Shown here: piece after piece, positions 8,671 through 19,300 of the stretch
Layout of the letters: each line of letters begins with the position of its first letter
How positions within the stretch are numbered: position 1 is the first letter of the stretch
NCBI GenBank assembly: GCA_026225215.1
Contig: JAMFSI010000074.1
Coordinates: 1-48,688, forward strand
Source: Sphingomonas palustris
Lineage (GTDB): Bacteria; Pseudomonadota; Alphaproteobacteria; Sphingomonadales; Sphingomonadaceae
DNA: 48,688 nucleotides
Direction: 5' to 3'
The notes under the pieces: model-generated
The model's database searches: none
Told to the model about the DNA's origin: nothing
The model's input: only the letters and a program-made list of their open reading frames with translations
Position numbers and translations under genes: made by a program

Positions 8671-8755
8671 TAAATGGATCGAAGGAGCCGTTTCATCGTA
8701 TGGCCGTTGGTAAAGCTGCGAGGACAGCGACGGGCAACGAGGACGGGCAGCAAGC

Positions 8756-9646
8756 ATGGGACAATATGGCGTAATAGAAGGCGGCGGCACCAAATTTGTG
8801 CTCGGCATTGCCGATGCAGCCGGCACGATCTCCGCCCGCCACCGCATCGCTACGACGACCCCCGACGAAGTGCTATCCGCAGCTATCGAATGGTTTCGCG
8901 CGCAGGATCTGCAGCCCGCGGCTATCGGCATCGCCAGCTTCGGCCCGCTCGACCTCGACCGTGCGAGCCCCAGTTGGGGCCACGTCACCCGCACCACCAA
9001 GCCACATTGGAACGGCGCTGATCTTGCCGGGCCGTTCATTCGCGCGTTCGACTGCCCGGTGGGCGTGGAAACCGACGTCAACGGCGCAGCACTGGCGGAG
9101 AGCCGCTGGGGCGCGGGCAAAGAGCATAATTCGCTGCTTTATCTCACCGTCGGCACCGGAATCGGCGGCGGTTTTGTCAGCGGGGGACGTTTGCTCGCCG
9201 GCCTGTCGCATCCCGAAATGGGCCATATTCGCGTGCCCCGCCATCGCGATGATCTCGGCTTCGCGGGGGTCTGTTCATTCCACGGCGATTGCCTGGAGGG
9301 ATTGGCGAGCGGTCCGGCGATCATCGCCCGCTGGGGCGATTCGCTCTCCAAACTAGCGCAAGGTGAAGGTGAAAGTGAAGCCGGGGCCGGGGCCGGGATC
9401 GTCGCCTGGTATCTCGGCCAGGCGGTCTGCAATTTTCAGGCGATTCTCGAACCCGCGCGCATCGTGCTCGGCGGCGGGGTGATGAGCACGCCCGGCCTGC
9501 TTGACAAGGTACGCCACTACGCGCGTGAGGCGGGCGGCGGCTATTTCGTAGGTGATCCCGAACAGGTGGTGGTGGCCCCAGGGCTCGATAGCGATTCGGG
9601 CCTGCTCGGCGCGCTGGCGGTTGCTTTGGCCACCGAATCCGCCTGA
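8756..9646 (+). CDS. ROK-family sugar kinase, fructokinase-like
   Basis: 296 residues. N-terminal phosphate-1 motif is GVIEGGGTKF, then the ROK features ETDVNGAALAE, LTVGTGIGGGF and the zinc-binding-type segment PEMGHIRVPRH ... CSFHGDCLEG followed by LASGPAI. This arrangement is typical of ATP-dependent fructokinases (ScrK/YdhR/Mak-like), which make fructose 6-phosphate in the cytoplasm; mannose or glucose cannot be ruled out. The first residues MGQYGVIEGGGTK fit the family, so the ATG at 8756 is kept. It is divergent from vapBC and has no sugar transporter next to it. Confidence 0.88.
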   Translation: MGQYGVIEGGGTKFVLGIADAAGTISARHRIATTTPDEVLSAAIEWFRAQDLQPAAIGIASFGPLDLDRASPSWGHVTRTTKPHWNGADLAGPFIRAFDCPVGVETDVNGAALAESRWGAGKEHNSLLYLTVGTGIGGGFVSGGRLLAGLSHPEMGHIRVPRHRDDLGFAGVCSFHGDCLEGLASGPAIIARWGDSLSKLAQGEGESEAGAGAGIVAWYLGQAVCNFQAILEPARIVLGGGVMSTPGLLDKVRHYAREAGGGYFVGDPEQVVVAPGLDSDSGLLGALAVALATESA

Positions 9647-9668
9647 AGGCGCGAGCGTCCTGTAAAGC

Positions 9669-10352
9669 TCAGGAGTTTATCGCTCGCCCGGCTTCCGGCG
9701 TTAAATGTTCGAGCCGCCCCGCATCCTGCAAGCGCGCCAGCATGCGCGCCAGTTCGTCGAGTTGGAACCCCTGTTCGAGGACCACACCGTAGCGCGGCTC
9801 GTCCCGCCAGCAGACGGTGGCGACCATTTCCGGCATCAGATTGCTCTCGATGCGCAAGCGTTCGCGCAGCCGGAGATGAGCCTCGGTTTCGATGCAGGCG
9901 CCCTGCTGCGACAAATTAACCAGATGTGCCGGCGCAGCTTCGCCATGCATGAGCAGAACCGCCGGCTGATCGATATTGACGCGCAGCTGGCGGCGCGGGC
10001 GCGGTTCGCGATGAGCGTCGATCACGGCAGCGACATCGACGGGATTCAGGAAGCGCAGCCCGACATGATCGTCCTTAGTCCAGGCCACCGCCATGTCGTG
10101 CCACACCCCGACATCGAGTTCGAGTTGCAGCTGCGCGCAAGCCGGTAACGGATGGAAAAGCTTTATTTTAGCGCCGGTTGCCGAGATATCCCGCAGTACA
10201 CAGATATATTCCCGATCATCCGCCAGCAGTTTCGCCGTTCGCAGGAGCACGGTAAACCGGGGGGCCCCTCGAAGGTTGAGCACCTCTGGCACGACCTCGC
10301 CAACATCGGGCGAACCGGTATCAATTCCTGGATTTACAATATCCTGCTTCAA
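9669..10352 (-). CDS. Tandem PilZ-domain protein (putative c-di-GMP receptor)
   Basis: 227 residues with two PilZ-like domains. The first has RGAPR (28-32, an RxxxR motif) and DISATG (D/NxSxxG); the second has RRQLR and NLSQQG. Both pairs of c-di-GMP-contact motifs are therefore complete. No enzymatic domain or membrane segment is present, so it is probably a soluble effector. The given start is a TTG at 10352; no ATG is available before the first domain. A GTG about 20 residues in (VPEVLNLRG) is an alternative that would keep both domains. The gene stands alone. Confidence 0.8.
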   Translation of the reverse strand: MKQDIVNPGIDTGSPDVGEVVPEVLNLRGAPRFTVLLRTAKLLADDREYICVLRDISATGAKIKLFHPLPACAQLQLELDVGVWHDMAVAWTKDDHVGLRFLNPVDVAAVIDAHREPRPRRQLRVNIDQPAVLLMHGEAAPAHLVNLSQQGACIETEAHLRLRERLRIESNLMPEMVATVCWRDEPRYGVVLEQGFQLDELARMLARLQDAGRLEHLTPEAGRAINS

Positions 10353-10499
10353 GAATCGAACCTAACGCATTAGCCGCCCTATCCTTGCATACTATCCGGA
10401 AACTCCTACATCTCTGTCGCGAAACGAGGTAAACAAAACTGAATTCCTCGGGGAAATGCCGAGGCGACTATGGCGCGCGATGACAAACCCGAACTGCGA

Positions 10500-13223
10500 T
10501 CAGCCGGCCACGCCATGGCAATGCTTGTACTTCACCCCCGAACCGCAAGGGCAAGGCGCGTTGCGCGACAAGCCGAGCGCGGCATAGGGATCACCCTCGG
10601 CCCCGCCCAGCACCCCCGGCGCACCAGCCAAGGCGCCCAGCACCGATTCGGCGCCAGCGATCCGCCCACCATCGTTCTCGCCGGTAAACGGATCGACATG
10701 CGAGGTGAGGAAATCGGGCAATTCGGGCAAGTTCATGCCCTGATTCTGGAAGTGAATTTCGCTGGTCGACAGGATCTTGGTTACATCCTCGCGGATCGTT
10801 TCCAGCATCCGCTCGAACAGGGTGAAGGCTTCCTGCTTATATTCGTTGATCGGAGTCTTTTGGGCATAGCTGCGCAGGAACACCACCTGGCGCAGCGCAT
10901 CGAGCGTGGCGAGATGCTCCTTCCAGTAATGATCGAGCCGCTCGAGCAGCACGCTTTTCTCGATCTGCCGCCAGATCGACGCATCATCGGCAGCGATCTT
11001 CGTCGCCATATGCCCATCCGCCAGATCGGCCAGGCGTTGCTCGATACCCTCGGGATCGATGCCGTCTTCGTCCATCCAGGTCGCGATCGGCGCTTCGAAG
11101 CCCAATATTTCGATCACGCGCTGCGATAGCCCTTCGATATCCCAGACCTCTGGGTAAGACCCCGGCGGGCAAGCGGCGCCGACCAGCGCGTTCACCGTAT
11201 CGTGGCGCATATCGAGCACGACATCGTCCACCGCCTCGGCATCCATGATCTCGGCGCGCTGTTCGTAGATCACCTTGCGCTGGTCGTTCATGACGTTGTC
11301 GTATTCGACGACCTGCTTGCGGATATCGTAATTGCGTGCCTCGACCTTTTTCTGCGCGGTCTCGATCGCCTTCGACAGCCATTTGGAACCGATCGCCTCA
11401 CCATCGGCGAGGTTCGAATTCATCAGCCGCGAAAACATCGTGTCGGGCCCGAAAATCCGCAGCAGATCGTCTTCGAGGCACAGGTAGAAGCGCGATAGCC
11501 CGGGATCGCCCTGACGGCCCGAACGACCGCGCAACTGGTTGTCGATGCGGCGGCTTTCATGCCGCTCGGTGCCGATCACGCAGAGGCCGCCGGCGGCCAG
11601 AACCTTTGCCTTGTCCGCCGCCACTTCCGCCTTGATCCGCGCAACCGCAGCGTCGCGTTCGGGCCCTGCGGCCATGTCGCGCAATTCGTCATCGGTGCGA
11701 AATTCGACATTGCCGCCCAGCTGGATATCGGTGCCGCGCCCGGCCATGTTGGTAGCGATCGTCACCGCGCCCAAACTGCCTGCCTGGGCGACGATATGCG
11801 CTTCGCTTTCATGGAAGCGCGCATTCAGGACGTTATGCTTGACGCCTTCCTTGTTGAGATATTCCGACAGCAATTCGGATTTCTCGATCGATACCGTGCC
11901 CACCAGCACCGGCTGGCCGGTATCGTAGCGATCCTTGATCAGCCGCGCGATCGCCTGGAATTTGTCGGTGGTGTTCTTGTAGAATTCATCTTCTTCATCG
12001 ACCCGCTTAACCGGGACATTGGTCGGGATGGTGACGACGTTCATCTTGTAGATATCGAAGAATTCGGCCGCTTCGGTGGCGGCGGTACCGGTCATGCCGG
12101 CGATCTTGGGATACATGCGGAAATAATTCTGGAAGGTGATCGAGGCCATGGTCTGGTTCTCGGGCTCGATCTGCACACCCTCCTTGGCTTCCACCGCCTG
12201 GTGCAAGCCGTTCGACCAGCGCCTCCCGTCCATCATCCGGCCGGTAAACTCATCGATGATGATGATCTTGCCGTCTTTGACGATATAATCGATGTCCCGC
12301 TTGAACATGACATTGGCTTTGAGCGCCTGGTCGAGGTGATGCACGACCTGGGTGTTCTCGATGTCATAGAGGTTGGAGCCGATCAGCAGCCCCGCCTCTT
12401 CGAGCATCCGCTCGACGCGCTCGACGCCATCTTCGGTGAGGGTGATCGATTTGGTCTTTTCGTCGGCCTCATAATCCTCGGGAACGACGCGTTTGACGAT
12501 GGCATCCACCGAAACATAGAGGTCACTCTTGTCGTCGGTCGGGCCGGAGATGATCAGCGGGGTGCGCGCCTCGTCGATCAGCACCGAATCGACTTCGTCG
12601 ACCACGGTGTAATTGAACGGCCGGTGGACCATCTGGCCACGCTCATGCTTCATATTGTCGCGCAGGTAATCGAAGCCCAGCTCGTTGTTGGTGGCATAAG
12701 TGATATCGCTGAAATAGGCCTCGCGCCGCTCCTCCTCGTTAAGGTTGGGCACGATCACCCCCACCGTCAGCCCGAGGAATTTGTAGATCTGGCCCATCCA
12801 GTCGGCATCGCGGCGGGCGAGGTAATCGTTGACCGTAACGACGTGGACGCCCTTGCCTTCCAGCGCATTGAGATAGACCGCCAGCGTCGCCACCAGCGTC
12901 TTGCCCTCGCCGGTGCGCATTTCGGCGATCTCGCCGCGATGGAGGACGATGCCCCCGATCATCTGCACGTCGAAGTGGCGCATCCCCAGCACCCGGCGCG
13001 AAGCCTCGCGCACGGTGGCGAAGGCTTCGGGGAGGATATCGTCGAGGCTGGCGCCGTCATCGAGCGCGGCGCGGAACTTAGTAGTCTGCGCGGTGAGCTG
13101 TTCATCGGACAGCGCGGTCAGCTCGGGCTCGAAGCCGGCGATTTTCTGGACGATCTTGTCGAGCGACTTGACGTAGCGATCGTTGGATGAGCCGAACAAG
13201 GCCTTGGCAATCGTGCCGAGCAT
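10500..13223 (-). CDS. secA: Preprotein translocase ATPase SecA
   Basis: 907 residues, full length. SecA is the peripheral motor that drives unfolded secretory proteins through SecYEG. The Walker A motif [11 protein letters not shown], the [19 protein letters not shown] segment, the preprotein cross-linking region, [12 protein letters not shown] of motor domain 2, the helical scaffold, and a C-terminal zinc-binding tail ([16 protein letters not shown]) that can bind SecB are all present. Start ATG 13223 follows AGGA. The neighbours on either side are unrelated. Confidence 0.98.
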   Translation of the reverse strand: MLGTIAKALFGSSNDRYVKSLDKIVQKIAGFEPELTALSDEQLTAQTTKFRAALDDGASLDDILPEAFATVREASRRVLGMRHFDVQMIGGIVLHRGEIAEMRTGEGKTLVATLAVYLNALEGKGVHVVTVNDYLARRDADWMGQIYKFLGLTVGVIVPNLNEEERREAYFSDITYATNNELGFDYLRDNMKHERGQMVHRPFNYTVVDEVDSVLIDEARTPLIISGPTDDKSDLYVSVDAIVKRVVPEDYEADEKTKSITLTEDGVERVERMLEEAGLLIGSNLYDIENTQVVHHLDQALKANVMFKRDIDYIVKDGKIIIIDEFTGRMMDGRRWSNGLHQAVEAKEGVQIEPENQTMASITFQNYFRMYPKIAGMTGTAATEAAEFFDIYKMNVVTIPTNVPVKRVDEEDEFYKNTTDKFQAIARLIKDRYDTGQPVLVGTVSIEKSELLSEYLNKEGVKHNVLNARFHESEAHIVAQAGSLGAVTIATNMAGRGTDIQLGGNVEFRTDDELRDMAAGPERDAAVARIKAEVAADKAKVLAAGGLCVIGTERHESRRIDNQLRGRSGRQGDPGLSRFYLCLEDDLLRIFGPDTMFSRLMNSNLADGEAIGSKWLSKAIETAQKKVEARNYDIRKQVVEYDNVMNDQRKVIYEQRAEIMDAEAVDDVVLDMRHDTVNALVGAACPPGSYPEVWDIEGLSQRVIEILGFEAPIATWMDEDGIDPEGIEQRLADLADGHMATKIAADDASIWRQIEKSVLLERLDHYWKEHLATLDALRQVVFLRSYAQKTPINEYKQEAFTLFERMLETIREDVTKILSTSEIHFQNQGMNLPELPDFLTSHVDPFTGENDGGRIAGAESVLGALAGAPGVLGGAEGDPYAALGLSRNAPCPCGSGVKYKHCHGVAG

Positions 13224-13317
13224 GGGATGATTCCTGAATTGGGAGTATTAAGAGCTGCAGCGGCAAACTGCCCCGGCAGCCTGTCACGCGAAACGGTGCT
13301 GGATGCTGAACGCGGCC

Positions 13318-13593
13318 CTATTCGCGGGCGCGGTCGATGCCGATCAGGACGCCAGGGGGTGCGACATTCTGCGCCGTCGAAAGATGGAACGTCGGCCCCA
13401 CGGCCTGCGTTGCAGGTGCGCGATGCACCACGGCCAGAGCCGCGACACGAACCGCAACATGCGCAGCTACCCGTGCAGGAGCCGGTGCGCCAATTTCAGT
13501 ATCGTGAGCCGTGCATAACCTCGCCTGCGCCGGAACACTTTGCACAGCAAAGCCCGACACGAGTGCAAGTAAAGAGAGCAGTAGACGGATCAT
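13318..13593 (-). CDS. Small exported protein of unknown function (91 aa)
   Basis: The N-terminus MIRLLLSLLALVSGFAVQSVPAQA is a good Sec signal peptide with an AQA cleavage site. The mature part, about 67 residues, is Ala/Val/Arg-rich, with one Cys and no recognised domain. It lies on the same strand as secA, 94 bases upstream of it. Codon composition is high-GC, so a chance ORF cannot be fully excluded, but the signal peptide argues for a real gene. Confidence 0.5.
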   Translation of the reverse strand: MIRLLLSLLALVSGFAVQSVPAQARLCTAHDTEIGAPAPARVAAHVAVRVAALAVVHRAPATQAVGPTFHLSTAQNVAPPGVLIGIDRARE

Positions 13594-13633
13594 CGTGGCG
13601 CGATATAGGCAACAGCCGAACTATCGTCCAGCC

Positions 13634-13776
13634 TGTTCCTCCCCGGCACGGGGAGGGGGACCAGCGTAGCTGGTGGAGGGGCACGGGCGGGGATACATAA
13701 GATCGGACGGGGCGCTACCGGGAGGGTACCCCTCCACCATCCTGCGGATGGTCCCCTCCCCGTACCGGGGAGGAAC
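13634..13776. repeat. Inverted pair of palindromic repeats (family B)
   Basis: Units at about 13634-13684 and 13726-13776 are inverted copies with core ctccccgg.acggggaggg, then GGACCA..TGGTGGAGGGG. They fill the gap between the small exported gene (-) and argJ (+), two divergent genes, so a promoter for one or both must lie around or between them. Family B differs in sequence from family A. Confidence 0.8.
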
Positions 13777-13822
13777 TGTTCGAGCGCTTGCGACGACGCC
13801 GCGCCCCTCATATGGCAACGCC

Positions 13823-15049
13823 ATGTCCGACGCCGTCTCGCCGCTCGCCTCGCCCTTCCCCACACTCCCCGCGATTGCCGGGGTGACGCCACGCATCGCG
13901 CGCGCCGGCTACAAGGACTGGGGCCGCTGCGACCTCACTTATGTCGAACTGAGCGAAGGCACCGAAGTCGCTGGCGTCTTCACCAAAAACATCTGCTGCT
14001 CGAGCGAGGTCGAACTCGGCCGCGAGCAGGTCAAAGCCGGGCACGCCCGCGCGCTTATCGTCAATGCCGGCAATTCGAACGCCTTCACCGGTTATCGTGG
14101 GCGCGAGGCGGTGGAGCAGATCATGGCGCAGGTCGCCGCCCACCTCGGCTGCGCACCCGACGAGGTGTTCGTCTCCTCCACCGGTGTCATCGGCGTGCCG
14201 CTGCCCAAGGACAAGGCGCGCGAGGGCGTGGCGAGGGTGCTGACCGAGGTGCCCGCTTCGTGGGAAGACGCCGCGCGCACGATCAGCACCACCGACACAT
14301 TCCCCAAAGGCACGACCGCCACCGCGATCGTCGGCGACACCAAGGTTACGCTGTCGGCGATCATCAAGGGCAGCGGCATGATCGCTCCCAACATGGCGAC
14401 GATGCTGGGCTATATCTTCACCGATGGCGCGATTGCTCCGGCGTTTCTGCAGGAATTGCTGGGCGCCGCCACTGAGCGCAGCTTCAATTGCATCACCGTC
14501 GATAGCGATACCTCGACCAGCGACACCGTGCTCGCCTTCGCCACCGGCAAGGCCGGGAATGCGAGGATCGAAGGCTATGACAGCCCCGGCGCCGATGCCT
14601 TTGCCGCCGCGCTGAGCGACGTCTGCCTCCAGCTTGCCCATCTCGTCGTCCGCGACGGCGAGGGTGCGCAGAAATTCATCGAAATCCGCGTCACTGGCGC
14701 GGTGAGCGATACGAGCGCCCGCCGCATCGGGCTTGCCATCGCCAATTCGCCGCTGGTGAAAACCGCGATCGCCGGCGAGGATGCCAATTGGGGCCGGGTC
14801 GTCATGGCCGTCGGCAAGGCCGGCGAACCCGCTGATCGCGACCGGCTGGCGATCCGCTTCGGCGATGTCTGGGTAGCGCGCGATGGGCTTGCCGTGGCCG
14901 GCTACGACGAAGCGCCCGTCGCCGCGCATCTCAAGGGCCAGGATATTCGGATCGGCGTCGATATCGGGCTAGGCGACGGCACCGCGACAGTCTGGACCTG
15001 CGACCTGACGCATGGCTACATCTCGATCAATGCGGATTACCGCAGCTAA
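13823..15049 (+). CDS. argJ: Bifunctional ornithine acetyltransferase / N-acetylglutamate synthase
   Basis: 408 residues from ATG 13823 (MSDAVSPLASPF). The in-frame extension upstream is the family B repeat and is not coding. ArgJ moves acetyl from N-acetylornithine to glutamate (and may use acetyl-CoA), closing the arginine acetyl cycle. It self-cleaves before a Thr: the motif GMIAPNMATML is present, with Thr193 as the nucleophile that starts the beta chain. TDTFPKGT and the C-terminal NADYRS end fit the family. The stop overlaps the start of the next gene by one base, so the two are co-translated. Confidence 0.96.
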   Translation: MSDAVSPLASPFPTLPAIAGVTPRIARAGYKDWGRCDLTYVELSEGTEVAGVFTKNICCSSEVELGREQVKAGHARALIVNAGNSNAFTGYRGREAVEQIMAQVAAHLGCAPDEVFVSSTGVIGVPLPKDKAREGVARVLTEVPASWEDAARTISTTDTFPKGTTATAIVGDTKVTLSAIIKGSGMIAPNMATMLGYIFTDGAIAPAFLQELLGAATERSFNCITVDSDTSTSDTVLAFATGKAGNARIEGYDSPGADAFAAALSDVCLQLAHLVVRDGEGAQKFIEIRVTGAVSDTSARRIGLAIANSPLVKTAIAGEDANWGRVVMAVGKAGEPADRDRLAIRFGDVWVARDGLAVAGYDEAPVAAHLKGQDIRIGVDIGLGDGTATVWTCDLTHGYISINADYRS

Positions 15050-15870
15050 TGGCCTATTTGCAGATGAAATCGGGCACCCTCACCCGCGCGGTTCACGCGA
15101 TCATGCTTGATGCGGCAAACCGCGCGGTATTGCCGCATTACCAGCATCTCGCTGCCAATGAGATCAGCGATAAAGCCGCCGATGACGCGGTCACTATCGC
15201 CGACCTCGAAAGCGAGGCGATCCTGGCCGAAGCGCTGGCCCAACTGCTGCCCGAAGCCGCGATCGTCGGTGAAGAGGCGGTCCACGCCGATCCCAAAGTG
15301 CTCGACCGGCTGAGCGACGCGCTGTGCTGGATCATCGATCCGATCGACGGCACTAACAATTACGCTGCAGGACGCCCGCCCTTCGGCATCCTGATCGCGC
15401 TGGCGCAAGCGGGCGAAACGATCGGTGGCTGGATTCTCGACCCGCTGACCGGACGCTTTTGCAGCGCCGAAATTGGCCAGGGCGCTTTCATCAATGGCGA
15501 ACCGATCCGCGCGCGCGGATCGGGCGAAACCCCGCCTATCGCCGCGATCTCGCTGCTCTATGCCGACCCCGCTCGCCGCGAAGCGCTCAAAACCCACATC
15601 GCCCCGCATTATCACGTAGTCGATATCCCCCGCTGCGCCGCCGAGCAATATCCCCGGCTAGTGCTGGGCATCAACGATTTATCGTTGTTCGAACGGACCC
15701 TGGCGTGGGATCATGCTGCGGGGGTGCTGTTCCTGAACGAGGCCGGCGGCAAGGCAGCGCGCGTAGATGGCGCGCCCTATCGCGTGGACGACGATCGCAA
15801 GGGTATGATCGCCGCCGCGAGCCCGGAGTTGTGGGATGGATTGACCAGGCGGATGGCGGCGCTTGGCTAA
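15049..15870 (+). CDS. Inositol monophosphatase-family phosphatase
   Basis: 273 residues. Metal-binding motifs are GEEAVHAD, DPIDGTNNY and the C-terminal LAWDHAAGVLFLNEAGG. The family (SuhB, CysQ, HisN) hydrolyses inositol phosphate, 3'-phosphoadenosine 5'-phosphate or histidinol phosphate with Mg ions. Which substrate is used here is uncertain; the argJ neighbour gives weak support for an amino-acid pathway role such as HisN, but this is inference. ATG 15049 overlaps the argJ stop (TAATG). Confidence 0.85.
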   Translation: MAYLQMKSGTLTRAVHAIMLDAANRAVLPHYQHLAANEISDKAADDAVTIADLESEAILAEALAQLLPEAAIVGEEAVHADPKVLDRLSDALCWIIDPIDGTNNYAAGRPPFGILIALAQAGETIGGWILDPLTGRFCSAEIGQGAFINGEPIRARGSGETPPIAAISLLYADPARREALKTHIAPHYHVVDIPRCAAEQYPRLVLGINDLSLFERTLAWDHAAGVLFLNEAGGKAARVDGAPYRVDDDRKGMIAAASPELWDGLTRRMAALG

Positions 15871-15887
15871 AATGCATCGGCTGACGC

Positions 15888-15996
15888 ATTCCCCTCCCGC
15901 TTGCGGGAGGGGTTAGGGGTGGGCAGGTCCTAGAGCCAACCTTTGCCGTGCAAAAGTGCCCACCCCCAGCCCCTCCCGCAAGCGAGAGGGGAGTCC
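15888..15996. repeat. Inverted pair of palindromic repeats (family C)
   Basis: Units 15888-15926 and about 15957-15996 are inverted copies with core CCCCTCCCGC..GCGGGAGGGG followed by GGGGTGGGCA. They lie between the convergent phosphatase gene and trxA, where a two-way terminator would be expected. Confidence 0.8.
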
Positions 15997-16015
15997 GGCT
16001 TGGTACCTACCAGTC

Positions 16016-16336
16016 TTACAAAGCGCCTTCGATCCAGCTCTTCAACGCGCCCTTGGGCGCCGCGCCCAGCTTCTGCGCGACCGGCTTGCCATCCTTGAAC
16101 AGGATCATCAGCGGGATGGACTGCACGCCGAACTGGCTGGCGGTATTGGTATTTTCCATGATGTCGACCTTGACGATGTCGAGCTTGCCCTCGAGTTCCT
16201 CGCTGATTTCCTCGAGGCTCGGCCCGATCATCTTACACGGGCCGCACCAGTCGGCCCAGAAATCGACGAGGACGGGCTTGTCCGCACCCAGCACATCGGT
16301 GGCGAAGCTGGCGTCGGTAACGGCTTTAGTGGCCAT
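16016..16336 (-). CDS. trxA: Thioredoxin 1
   Basis: 106 residues with the active site WCGPC (30-34) in the context VDFWADWCGPCKM, and the cis-Pro loop SIPLMILF. It reduces disulfides in the cytoplasm with electrons from thioredoxin reductase. The ATG at 16336 follows GGAGATAATC. It is the last gene of the divL-to-trxA run, 57 bases after addA, the only real gap in that operon; it may also have its own promoter. Start, length and motifs are typical. Confidence 0.96.
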   Translation of the reverse strand: MATKAVTDASFATDVLGADKPVLVDFWADWCGPCKMIGPSLEEISEELEGKLDIVKVDIMENTNTASQFGVQSIPLMILFKDGKPVAQKLGAAPKGALKSWIEGAL

Positions 16337-16393
16337 GATTATCTCCTATGATTTGCCATCATATGTAAGGTCCGCGTTCCGCTTGGCAACCAC

Positions 16394-19300
16394 TCAAGCG
16401 CCCAAGCTTTCCTGCGCCTCCAGCAATGCCAGCTTGTGCTCTGCCAGCGTGGCGGCGGGCACTTCGATCAGCGCAGGGGTTTGCGTATAGAGCAGCGCCG
16501 CCTCCACTGTGCGGCCAGGATACGTCCCCGCCAGCGCGGCGGCATAAGCGGCGATCTGCCGCAGCGTGGCGGCGGGTACTTGGGTCAAGGTAGCGGGAGG
16601 ACGGCGCGCAGTTTTGAAATCAACCAGGCGGATACGGGTCGGGCCGATCAACAGCCGATCAATCGTGCCGGCGACCATGCGCGTGCCGACCAGCGCGGCG
16701 ATCGGCACTTCGGCCAGAGCTTCGGGCGCGAACAATTCGGCCCAGCGGGGATCGGTGATGACAGCCAGGGCAGAAGCCGCGATTTCGCCCCGTACAGCCT
16801 CCGCCGTATCAGCCGCCTGCCGCGCCAACCAGCGCCGCGCCGCAGCTTCGCGCTGGTCGGGCGCCACCGCGGGCAGCCTTTCCAACAAGCGATGGATCAG
16901 CGTGCCTCGCCGCGCCGCCGCTGCCAGCACCGTCGGATCGGCTCCGCTCGCCAACGGCGGATCGGGCGCGTCATCTTCCCCTAGCGCGGAAGGCGCCAGC
17001 GGCCGGGGTGGGCGCGGTTCGGCGCCGATATCGCGCGTCAGCCATCCGGGCAGCGCCGGCGGCAAGGGCAATTCGATGGACTTCGACGCGGCGCCCCAGC
17101 GGCTTTCCGCCAGCGCCGGCATCGCGCCATGTTCGCGCCGCGCGTTCCAGATCGGGTCCGCCAGCCAATCTTCGGCGTCTTCTTCGACTTGCAGCACCTC
17201 GGCCAGTCGCGCGTACCAACTGCCGGGCGCCGGAACTTTCTCTCGGCTACCCAGCGCGCCGGTGATGAACAGTGCTTCTTCGGCGCGCGTCATCGCTACA
17301 TAAAGCAGCCGCCAATGCTCCTCGCTTTCGGCCCGCGCCACGGCGGCGCCGGCATCGGCAATGCGCCCGACTTTCTCCTCCTTGCGCAATCCCGGCAGCG
17401 GGATGCGGCGTGGTGTCACCGTTTCCGCGCTGTGGGGATCGACCAGCACGAGATCCGAGCCGCGCGATTTCTCAGGGTTTCCTGTAGCATCGGCCAGGAT
17501 GACGATCGGCGCCTGCAAGCCCTTGGCGCCGTGGACGGTCATCACCCGGACGAGATCGGCGGCGCCGCCCGCCTCGCGCTTCAATTCGCCAGAGCCCGCA
17601 TCGAACCAGGCGAGGAACCCGACCAGGCTCGGGGTAGCGGTAGCGGCAAAGGCATTGGCGGCGTTGAGCAATTCGTCGATGGGATCGTTGGCCTCGCGCC
17701 CCAGCCGCGCCACCAGCTTGCGCCGCCCGTCCCATGGGCCGACCAGTAGCCAGTGGAGCAACGCCTGCACCGGCTCGTAATCGGCAATCGCCAGCAGATC
17801 GGTCAGTTGCGCCATCGCCGTCGCGACATCCGGCGCCGAGAGCCGCCGCAGATGCTCCCACAAATGCGCGCCCTTCGGTCGCCAGCCGTGCGCGAGCAAT
17901 TGCTCCTGACTCCAGCCGATCAGCGGTGACACCAGCAGCGCGGCGCAATTGAGGTCGTCGAGCGGCTGCGCGGCAAAGCGCAAAGCCGCGACCAGATCAC
18001 GCACCGCGAGCGGCGCACCGAGCCGCAACCGATCGACCCCCGCCACCGGCACCCCGGCAGCGTGCAGGCGGGCCACGATCAGCGCCGCCAGCGCACCGCG
18101 CTTGCGCACCAGCACCATGACATCGCCGGCACTGGCGCGGCGCGGCAGTTCGCCGGGTTTGACGCCCTTTACCAGGGGGAAGCCACTATCGAGCCAATGC
18201 TTGATCTGCTGGGCAATCTGCTCGGCCAACAGGCGGTCGGACTGGCCCAGCCAACTCTGTTCGCCTTCGTCGTCCGCGTCAGCGGCTTCGTCGATTACGT
18301 CCTCACCAAAACCGTCCTCGGCTTTCAGCCCCACCGGCCGCCACAGCGCGACATAGCCGGGCCGTTCCTCGCCGATATGCGGCTCGGGCGCCTCAGCCAA
18401 ACCAAAGGCTTCGTGACCAATTTGAGCAATGGCACGATCGACAAAATTCAGCACCGGGCTGGCGGTGCGAAAGCTGCGTTCGAGCCCCAATTCACGCAAT
18501 TCGCGTAGCGGCGGCCCGTCGCGCAAGGCTCGGGCGTTGACTGCCGCGTCCGCCATGATCGCGCGAAACGCATCCTGCGCGGCGCGGAAATTCTCCGGGC
18601 TGGTGCCCTGAAAACCAAAGATCGCCTGTTTGTAATCGCCGACCACGAACAGCGTGCGCATCGCGTCCCCGCGAGCGCCTTCGCCTGCGAAGAAATCGCC
18701 AGTCAGCGCGGTGATGATGCGCCACTGCGCGGCGTTGGTATCCTGCGCTTCATCGACAAGAATGTGATCGAAGCGGCGGTCGAGCTTGTAGCGAATCCAG
18801 TCGGCCATGTCCGAGCGGTGGAGCAGGTCGGCGGCGCGGCGGATCTGGTCGTCGAAATCGATCAGCCCTTCGCGCGCCTTGGCTTCGTCCCACGCCAGTG
18901 CGAAGGCCCGCCCGAGTTCGAGCGCCGGGGCCAGCCAACCGGCCAGATCGAGCAGCGCCCGCCGCGCCCGCACCGCCTCGATACAAGCACCAATGCGCTC
19001 GACATCTTCGGGATAGGCCTCGTGGAACTTTACCAGGGATGTCGCGGAACGCGGCTCGCCCTTTTGGGTGTAAAACGCCCCGTGGAGATCATCGATCCGC
19101 GCCAGCCGCTGCTCCGCTTCCTGCTCCAGCCACCAAGCGATGATCTCGGCGCGGTCCTGCCCGGTCTTCGCCTGCCACTGGCGATTGGCGGCAAGGCAAC
19201 GCCGCAGCGACAGTGTGTCGAATATCTCATCGGCGCAATGCAGCGCCAGCCCGGCAGCATCGGCATCAGCGGGCAGGCCGAGCAGCCGATGCACCGCCGC

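Noticed and set aside
6600..8700. Integrase or att repeat of the tRNA-Asn 3' end
   Set aside because: No second copy of the tRNA end and no recombinase gene was found in the window.
11559..13190. 543-residue open frame on + opposite secA
   Set aside because: Antisense shadow of a highly conserved gene in GC-rich DNA; no start context or family match.
13808..14929. 373-residue open frame on - opposite argJ
   Set aside because: Antisense shadow; Gly/Asp/Arg-rich composition without domains.
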